Part shown: positions 7,084 to 11,177 of the stretch, piece after piece
Position numbering within the stretch: the first letter of the stretch is position 1
Layout: every line of letters starts with the position of its first letter
Translations under genes and position numbers: made by a program
Notes under the pieces: generated by a model
Seen by the model: only the letters and a program-made list of their open reading frames with translations
Database searches by the model: none
Told to the model about the DNA's origin: nothing
NCBI GenBank assembly: GCA_964431655.1
Contig: CAYSKJ010000105.1
Coordinates: forward strand, 1-11,177
Direction of reading: 5' to 3'
DNA from: CAYMEV01 sp964431655 [NCBI: uncultured bacterium]
GTDB taxonomy: Bacteria; CAYMEV01
Length of the DNA: 11,177 nucleotides

Positions 7084-7548
7084 TCATGACTCAGGGTCCT
7101 TTTTTCTAATAAGTTTATCCAAAGTCAATATATGGTTTTTATAAAAGAGAGAAAATGCCAGCGGTATGAACATGGCTATATCCATCATCATGGTTGTTTC
7201 AAGCTGTCCCTTTCCATAACCGAAACAGCCGCAGGATATGTCAAGTCCCCTTATCAGCGCGGAAGAAATCATAATAATAAAGCTGAGAAGGCTGAGAAGG
7301 ACAAGCATTGTTGTCTCTTTCAGCCAGAGGCCGATAATGATAAATAGCCCGAGGTTTATTTCAAAAAAGGGCATAAATACAGCGGCAAGGTTGATTATGA
7401 ATTCAGGAAAAAGCCGGTAATTGTATATATCATCCGCAAAACCGCTTATGAATACTATCTTAGAGAGGCCCGTATAAAGGAAAAATACACCGACTGATAT
7501 CCTTAAAAGAAGGAAGAAAATTGAAGGAAATGTGAGTTTCTTATTCAT
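7084..7548 (-). CDS. MauE/DoxX-type membrane protein
   Basis: A small four-helix membrane protein (154 residues from M at 7548) of the DoxX/MauE superfamily. The helices lie near 7-34, 50-78, 80-100 and 118-136. LLLRISVGVFFLYTGLSKI is the typical opening of this superfamily, and DISC106GC108FG between helices 3 and 4 is the MauE-like cysteine motif. MauE is required for disulfide-rich methylamine dehydrogenase maturation, and MauE-like proteins often sit with thioredoxin-like partners, so a membrane quinone/thiol role is plausible but unproven here. An upstream in-frame ATG at 7578 would add 10 residues. I prefer 7548 because AAAGG lies 10 nt ahead of it, while the upstream ATG has a poorer site. 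The chosen ATG overlaps the rhodanese stop by 8 nt (ATGAATAA). Confidence 0.83.
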   Translation of the reverse strand: MNKKLTFPSIFFLLLRISVGVFFLYTGLSKIVFISGFADDIYNYRLFPEFIINLAAVFMPFFEINLGLFIIIGLWLKETTMLVLLSLLSFIIMISSALIRGLDISCGCFGYGKGQLETTMMMDIAMFIPLAFSLFYKNHILTLDKLIRKKDPES

Positions 7549-8059
7549 ATTCAGAATGCCTTTCTCCCTCAGAATCATATCTTTCTATCCAATCCAGATA
7601 ACCGCCGGAGTAAATGAGTATTTTTTCATAGTTTGCTGTATTTACAAGGAGCTGGTACATCTCCTTTGACATATCACAATGTATATCAAAACAATACAGA
7701 ACCAGGGTAAGATAGGGGGGGTGACTGGAGATAAACTCCTCAAAATACTCATCAAATTCATAAACAGGGAATAGCACTGCCCCGGGTATATGGCCATCAT
7801 TATAATCACTCAGGCTCCTTGTATCGACAATCAGGCAATCGGGATTGCCGATGCAGGCTATTACCTCTTCATACCCTATGAATATATCCTCATTGCCGGC
7901 ATTATCATCCATTCTGGTTTCTGGCTGTATCCTTTTATACGGGGCTGTATATCCGAAAAGAGGAACATTCTGCGTACACCTGTTGAATAAAAGGGCGAAT
8001 ACCAGGCATGTCAGCACTATTACTGCCATTTTGATTATTGTTTCTTTATTGAATATCAT
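7541..8059 (-). CDS. Membrane-anchored rhodanese-like protein
   Basis: A 172-residue protein with an N-terminal signal anchor (9-27) and one rhodanese domain (about 59-165). Family landmarks are LIVDTRSLSDYNDGHIPGA (76-94) and the final IYSGGYLDWIERY (149-161). Classical single-domain rhodaneses have an active loop C-x-x-x-x-R; here the loop is YC123FDIHC128DMS, with the nucleophile followed by acidic and His residues and a second cysteine instead of the basic residue. This suggests an atypical sulfurtransferase, or a thiol/disulfide or metal-binding use of the fold. The anchor probably places the domain outside the cytoplasm. It overlaps the MauE-like gene by 8 nt and is divergent from the DUF5714 operon. 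The ribosome site is weak. C28 follows the anchor, but the residues before it do not make a good lipobox. Confidence 0.83.
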   Translation of the reverse strand: MIFNKETIIKMAVIVLTCLVFALLFNRCTQNVPLFGYTAPYKRIQPETRMDDNAGNEDIFIGYEEVIACIGNPDCLIVDTRSLSDYNDGHIPGAVLFPVYEFDEYFEEFISSHPPYLTLVLYCFDIHCDMSKEMYQLLVNTANYEKILIYSGGYLDWIERYDSEGERHSEYE

Positions 8060-8097
8060 ATCAGTATCCGTTTTTCTCTTATGGCTTACAAAAAATT

Positions 8098-8125
8098 AAG
8101 ATATATTGTTCCATAACAAATGCAA
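8098..8125 (-). promoter_or_regulatory. Possible promoter of the rhodanese-mauE pair
   Basis: On the minus strand TTGCAT (8120-8125) and TATCTT (8098-8103) are separated by 16 bases, a modest sigma-70-type match in the 114-base divergent intergenic region. The leader would be about 30 bases. Weak evidence only. Confidence 0.3.
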
Positions 8126-8154
8126 TTAAAATTCGGTTAAAATTGCACCCGCCA

Positions 8155-8163
8155 TGATATAAT
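8155..8163 (+). promoter_or_regulatory. Extended -10 promoter of the DUF5714 operon
   Basis: TGATATAAT is a perfect TATAAT with the TG-n extension; the -35 side (GTTAAA or TTAAAA near 8136-8142) is poor, as is common for extended -10 promoters. A transcript starting about 7 bases downstream (near 8170) would leave only a few bases before the ATG at 8174, so the first gene would be nearly leaderless, matching the lack of any ribosome site. Confidence 0.55.
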
Positions 8164-8173
8164 ACAGCAAGTT

Positions 8174-8866
8174 ATGCAAGATTACTACTGTACAGTATGC
8201 AGGAGTCCCCTTACTGCTTCAAAGACCTGGCTGGAATGTATATATTGCGGAGATAAAGAAATGTCGGATTATATATGCCCCAATGGCCATTATGTATGTG
8301 AGAACTGCAGACTGGCAGCACCCCCGGAGATTATTGAGAGCGTCTGCAGAATTAGTAATGAAACAAACCCATTTAAAATTGCAGAGCTGATCATGAATCA
8401 TGCCTCATTTAACCAGCATGGTGCAGAGCATCATTCAGTTGCTGCCCCCTGCATACTTACAGCAGTAAGAAACATGAAACTTGCAGATATTGCTGATAAT
8501 CAGATCACCAGCGCTGTAAAAAGGACAAATAATATCCCTTACGGTGCATGTGCAGGCAGAGGGGATTGCGGTGCGGGGCTGGGAGGGGCGGTTGCTGTTT
8601 CAATTATCCTGGGGGCCAGATATTCATCTGATACAGAGAGGAGCCTTGTATTAAAAACTGCAGGAGAGACAATGATTTTATTATCATCAATGGGAGGACC
8701 AAGATGCTGTAAGCAGGCTGTCTATGCCTCAATACATACAGGGTTTAAGAGCATCCTTGAATATTATAATCAAGATTACCCGGCGTTTATGCATAATATA
8801 AGATGCATGTTTCTGGATAAGATCTCAGACTGCAAGAAAGATAGATGCCCTTATTTAGGTAAGTAG
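8174..8866 (+). CDS. DUF5714-type Cys/His-rich protein
   Basis: I recognise this as a DUF5714 protein, a family of unknown function that I associate with methanogens and anaerobic bacteria. The N-terminus is a double zinc-ribbon-like region: C6-x2-C9, C22-x2-C25, then C35PNGHYVC42ENC45. The main domain starts near residue 65 and holds HGAEHHSVAAPC (82-93), IPYGACAGRGDCGAGLGGA (121-139), and SSMGGPRCC (171-179). The C-terminus adds C211, C220 and C225. Seventeen or so cysteines in 230 residues, plus the His cluster, suggest metal or cluster binding or redox chemistry; this is inference. The ATG at 8174 has no Shine-Dalgarno. A later ATG with GGAG exists near 8261 but would remove the conserved Cys ribbon, so I reject it. 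One base separates it from the lipoate ligase gene, indicating shared function. Confidence 0.8.
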   Translation: MQDYYCTVCRSPLTASKTWLECIYCGDKEMSDYICPNGHYVCENCRLAAPPEIIESVCRISNETNPFKIAELIMNHASFNQHGAEHHSVAAPCILTAVRNMKLADIADNQITSAVKRTNNIPYGACAGRGDCGAGLGGAVAVSIILGARYSSDTERSLVLKTAGETMILLSSMGGPRCCKQAVYASIHTGFKSILEYYNQDYPAFMHNIRCMFLDKISDCKKDRCPYLGK

Positions 8867-8867
8867 A

Positions 8868-9902
8868 ATGAAGCAGAAATGGAGGCTTTTAAGGGATGAT
8901 ATAAGAGAACCGGGACTGCATTTTGCTGTTGAGGAGGCTATTCTTCAATGCCTGGAAAGCAGTATCTCACCGTGTACCCTCAGGCTAAGGAAGGTAATAC
9001 CATGTGTATTCATCGGGGTTTATCAGTATGCTGATGAAGATGTAGATATTGATTACTGCCGTAAAATGAATATACCTGTTATCAGGAGGCCTAATCCCGG
9101 AGGGGCGGTATATCAGGATGAAGGCAGTTTCTGCTACTCTGCCTTTTTCAGAAAAGGTGAATTTTTTAAGCATATCGGGATTAATGATTCATCGGAGCTC
9201 TTTGGTTTTTTTGGCAGTACTGTTCTTGCTCTTCTTGACAGTTATGGAATCAGGGGTGATATATCCCCTGTCAATGATATTACCGTAGGCGGAAGGAAAA
9301 TATACGGCTCTGCTCAGGTAGAGCTTTTTGATTGTTTTGTTCACAGCGGTACATTTCTGGTGAACTGCTGTAAGGAAAATATGGAGAAAGCATTAAAGCC
9401 GTCCATGCTCAAGTTTGAAGATAAGGGTTTTAAAAATGTCAGGGACAGGGTTGTCAACCTTGCTGAGCTATTAATGACGGGTACCGAAATCGATGTCAAT
9501 GATGTGATGAGCAGGCTTGCAGGAGTGTTTGAAAGCCGGGCTGAAATTAAATTATATAATGGAGAACTGTCAGCTAAAGAAATCGCATTGGCCAAGAAGT
9601 TCTATGAGGAGAAATATTCCCAGCATGAATGGACCTTTAATAACAGGCCATCCTACGATACCTTCGTTTCAGCCAAGGCAGAAAGCGGTGTTATTAGCCT
9701 TTTTATCTCAGTTAAAGACAATATCATCCATGACCTGAAGATCAGCGGAGATTTTCTGGTTCCGGATCAGGTCCTGCTTAAAGAAGCACTTGATTCTGTA
9801 AAGGGTCATTATCCTGAATCCGGTGTGAAAATAATACAGAACTCAAAACTGCCTTCTGATGTAAAACTGACTATATCTAAACTGATGAGGGAAATACAGT
9901 GA
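8868..9902 (+). CDS. lplA: Lipoate-protein ligase A homologue
   Basis: A full-length, two-domain LplA homologue (344 residues; E. coli LplA is of similar size). LplA enzymes activate lipoate with ATP and attach it to a lysine of an acceptor domain. The BPL/LplA/LipB catalytic domain spans about 1-250: IGVYQYADEDVDIDYC (49-64), RRPNPGGAVYQDEGSFCYS (73-91), ND136-137, GRK144IYGSAQ with the substrate-contacting lysine, and HSGTFLVN (159-166). The C-terminal accessory domain covers about 250-344. The normally conserved loop RR-x-S/T-G-G-G-A-V-Y-H-D is altered to RRPNPGGAVYQD: Ser to Asn, Gly to Pro, His to Gln. This may change acyl substrate or activity. It sits 1 nt after DUF5714 and overlaps the next gene by 4 nt (GTGA). 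No lipoyl acceptor is seen in the window. Confidence 0.88.
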   Translation: MKQKWRLLRDDIREPGLHFAVEEAILQCLESSISPCTLRLRKVIPCVFIGVYQYADEDVDIDYCRKMNIPVIRRPNPGGAVYQDEGSFCYSAFFRKGEFFKHIGINDSSELFGFFGSTVLALLDSYGIRGDISPVNDITVGGRKIYGSAQVELFDCFVHSGTFLVNCCKENMEKALKPSMLKFEDKGFKNVRDRVVNLAELLMTGTEIDVNDVMSRLAGVFESRAEIKLYNGELSAKEIALAKKFYEEKYSQHEWTFNNRPSYDTFVSAKAESGVISLFISVKDNIIHDLKISGDFLVPDQVLLKEALDSVKGHYPESGVKIIQNSKLPSDVKLTISKLMREIQ

Positions 9903-10213
9903 AAAATAAAAAGATGAGGCTTGAAATCCTGATCGCTTCACCTCCCACAAGAAAATGCAAGACAATCCTGGATATGATGCAGGCTCAGGTAATAAAATAC
10001 CCTGAGAAGCTAAGGCTTGATATATATTATGCAGGATCACAGCCCTTTACTGTTCCGACGGCAGGTTACATGAACCAGGGCAAACAGAAGAGGGTTCCCT
10101 CTGTATTTGTCAATGGGTCTATGGTTTCATGCGGAGATGTTCCTGATGAAGAAAACCTGCAGACAGCTGTTGAAGAGGAACTCTCTAAACATGCATCAAG
10201 CTGGGCTGAATAA
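9899..10213 (+). CDS. Monothiol thioredoxin-like protein
   Basis: A 104-residue protein with a thioredoxin-like outline: strand RLEILIASPP, the would-be active site T17-R-K-C20, a helix, strand LRLDIYYAG, and KRVPSVFVNGSMVSCGDV with the expected cis-proline (P67). The first cysteine of the C-x-x-C pair is replaced by Thr, leaving a single active-site thiol (C20), with another Cys at C78 after the last strand. A monothiol site cannot work as a simple dithiol oxidoreductase unless it pairs with C78 or a partner protein. The GTG start overlaps the lplA stop by 4 nt, with GAGG about 8 nt upstream; the internal ATG at residue 6 is a possible alternative. It completes the DUF5714-lplA operon. Fold assignment comes from pattern only, so moderate certainty. 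Confidence 0.7.
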   Translation: MKNKKMRLEILIASPPTRKCKTILDMMQAQVIKYPEKLRLDIYYAGSQPFTVPTAGYMNQGKQKRVPSVFVNGSMVSCGDVPDEENLQTAVEEELSKHASSWAE

Positions 10214-10236
10214 AGACGGTAAAAATTTCGCTGTTG

Positions 10237-10280
10237 CCCTGTGTTCCATTTAATTTCGCCACAGGGTTACAGATCCCTGT
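10237..10280 (+). other. Overlapping alternative hairpins after the DUF5714 operon
   Basis: CCCTGTG (10237-10243) can pair with CACAGGG (10260-10266), or ACAGGG (10261-10266) can pair with CCCTGT (10275-10280). The two stems are mutually exclusive. No T tract follows, so this is not a standard intrinsic terminator; it may stabilise or end the upstream transcript by other means. The rest of 10214-10511 (298 bases) shows no gene, only a 9-base direct repeat TAAGGTCAG (10338-10346 and 10352-10360). Confidence 0.4.
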
Positions 10281-10511
10281 TATGATATTATGGATGTTAT
10301 TTCAATGCCTGCAGGTGTAAAAGAACAAACAGGTATATAAGGTCAGTTAATTAAGGTCAGCCTGCGGGGTGCGGGGCAAAGAACAGCGTACTGGATATAT
10401 CTACACTGAAAAAGGACGTTTTTTTCTGTTGCTGTTATATGAAAATTATAGCCAATAAGCAATTTAAGAAAAATGCATCGGGATAATTAGTATAGAGCTT
10501 TTTATCTGTAT

Positions 10512-10934
10512 TTACCCGCAGCAGGTTTTACCGCCTTTCTTGACTATGAGCTCCGAAGCTGCTGATATACCTGCTTTTACTATCAGATCAGAAGGTACTG
10601 CCTCATAAACCCTTCCATCTGCCTCAATGGTTCTGCATTTTGAGTCTCCGCATATATCACAGCATTGACTCTGCCCGGTCCCAGCATTTAGATAGTCTTC
10701 CAGGAGGCGGTTATTAATCCATATGCGGTTTGACACCATAGGATCATTCTGAAAATCTGAAACAGGAATTTCTTCCTTTATAAGACTTACTCTTATGCTT
10801 AGGGGTGTGAGCGTCTTTTCAAGGATTTTTACTGCCTTGTCCAGCTCTTCCCCGGTTGATGTGCATCTGGGACAAGTCTCACCCTCTGAGACAAGCCTCT
10901 GCCATTTGATGGTTATTGTTTTTGATCCGCTCAT
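10512..10934 (-). CDS. DUF2703 Cys-rich protein
   Basis: A 140-residue protein of the DUF2703 family, function unknown. Family landmarks seen: IKWQRLV then TC21PRC24TSTGEELDKAV, DPMVSNRIWINNRLLEDYL (64-82), the cluster C91C92DIC95GDSKC100R, and GRVYEAVPSDLIVKA (107-121). The first part looks like a thioredoxin-type strand with a C-x-x-C site, and IWINNRLLE sits where such folds carry their second strand pair. The protein ends in TCCG, a vicinal cysteine pair suited to binding As(III) or soft metals. I associate this family with arsenic and anaerobic redox gene neighbourhoods, and an arsenic operon lies 5.6 kb away, but a direct role is inference. The ATG at 10934 follows a very strong GGAGGAG site; only about 36 bases separate it from the IS end, so its native promoter may be displaced. 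Confidence 0.82.
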   Translation of the reverse strand: MSGSKTITIKWQRLVSEGETCPRCTSTGEELDKAVKILEKTLTPLSIRVSLIKEEIPVSDFQNDPMVSNRIWINNRLLEDYLNAGTGQSQCCDICGDSKCRTIEADGRVYEAVPSDLIVKAGISAASELIVKKGGKTCCG

Positions 10935-10970
10935 TATTCTCCTCCTGTATCTTCACCGGCCTTAATTAAT

Positions 10971-11177
10971 TGGACACTAACTAAGCTTATACATCCAAGC
11001 AGTTTTTTTGTCAATAAAGACATTAAATACATTCCTTTTTTCAATTAGATAGAGATATCCATTTTTCTCCAGCATCCAATGTTGATTATAAGCATCAATA
11101 AATTTTCTTATTGCATCGAATAGATCCTTTACATTGCGATAGGCCCTGCCATATATTATCTGTTCCTTCAATGTTCT
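10971..11177 (-). mobile_element. Insertion sequence, one end (continues past right edge)
   Basis: The transposase gene ends at 10977 and the sequence reading inward from 10971 begins TGGACACTAACTAAGC, the TG-type start often seen at IS3-like element ends. The exact boundary, the other inverted repeat and any target duplication are outside or not provable here. Confidence 0.5.
10977..11177 (-). CDS. IS transposase, C-terminal part of integrase (rve) domain, partial
   Basis: Reading from the right edge, the frame gives RTLKEQIIYGRAYRNVKDL, then AIRKFIDAYNQHWMLEKNGY and a basic tail to the stop. This is the end of the DDE integrase core of IS3/IS481-like transposases, where E-R-x-x-R-T-L-K-E is followed by the F-I-x-x-Y-N-x-x-W motif. 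The frame is open to the edge, so the gene starts outside; the TTG at 11171 is not a real start. The end NVFIDKKTAWMYKLS replaces the usual SP-x-E tail and may be natural or slightly decayed. Whether the copy is active cannot be judged. Confidence 0.78.
   Translation of the reverse strand, partial: RTLKEQIIYGRAYRNVKDLFDAIRKFIDAYNQHWMLEKNGYLYLIEKRNVFNVFIDKKTAWMYKLS

Noticed and set aside
8143-8148. TTGCAC as the -35 of the DUF5714 promoter
   Set aside because: Only 9 bases from the TATAAT box, too close for sigma-70 spacing.
5014-10313. CCTGCAGG palindromes near 5015 and 10307 as shared regulatory sites
   Set aside because: Eight-base palindromes with different flanks and no positional logic.
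10348-10968. TTAATTAAGG (10348-10357) and its inverse (10959-10968) flanking DUF2703 as transposon ends
   Set aside because: Ten bases of mostly A/T, no target duplication or transposase between them; likely chance.
1-11177. tRNA, rRNA or riboswitch genes
   Set aside because: I saw no cloverleaf, rRNA or recognisable riboswitch core on either strand; a covariance search was not possible here.

Overview
The window (about 40% G+C by eye) looks like the chromosome of an anaerobic bacterium with a corrinoid, lipoate and thiol-redox lifestyle. Bacterial signals are clear: Shine-Dalgarno sequences, TTG and GTG starts, a perfect TATAAT box. A reductive-dehalogenase-type protein and DUF5714 fit a strict anaerobe. 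I cannot name the genus; a clostridial or anaerobic actinobacterial lineage is only a guess.

Layout. 1-1606 (+): 3' part of a reductive dehalogenase-like corrinoid/2x[4Fe-4S] protein cut by the left edge, then a small VOC (glyoxalase-fold) protein. 1788-2718: decayed DNA, with an N-terminal stump of a serine hydrolase (beta-lactamase fold) broken just after its SxxK motif, then a perfect 22-bp palindrome that looks like the right end of an IS605/TnpB-type element, then about 400 bp with no gene. 2719-4930 (-): compact arsenic operon arsR, arsP-type permease, thioredoxin-coupled arsC and a 77-residue thioredoxin-fold protein. 5053-6857 (-): a membrane-anchored SurA-like/thioredoxin fusion overlapping ccdA by 4 nt. 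7084-8059 (-): a membrane-anchored rhodanese and a MauE/DoxX-type membrane protein, overlapping by 8 nt. 8174-10213 (+, divergent from the previous pair): DUF5714 Cys-rich protein, lipoate-protein ligase homologue, and a thioredoxin-like protein with one Cys at the active site, all translationally coupled. 10512-10934 (-): DUF2703 Cys-rich protein. 10971-11177 (-): C-terminal end of an IS transposase cut by the right edge, its end lying about 36 bp upstream of the DUF2703 start.

How they work together. From 2719 to 10934 nearly every gene handles thiols, disulfides, sulfane sulfur or arsenic. ArsC reduces arsenate using a thioredoxin-type donor. CcdA can carry electrons across the membrane to the external thioredoxin domain of the SurA-Trx fusion. 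The rhodanese/MauE pair looks like another membrane thiol module. The DUF5714-LplA-Trx-like operon is the least explained part: a lipoate ligase homologue with an altered binding loop, tied to an uncharacterised Cys/His-rich protein and a monothiol thioredoxin-like protein, with no lipoyl acceptor protein in the window. It is the best candidate here for an undescribed system, but its function is inferred only from gene neighbours.
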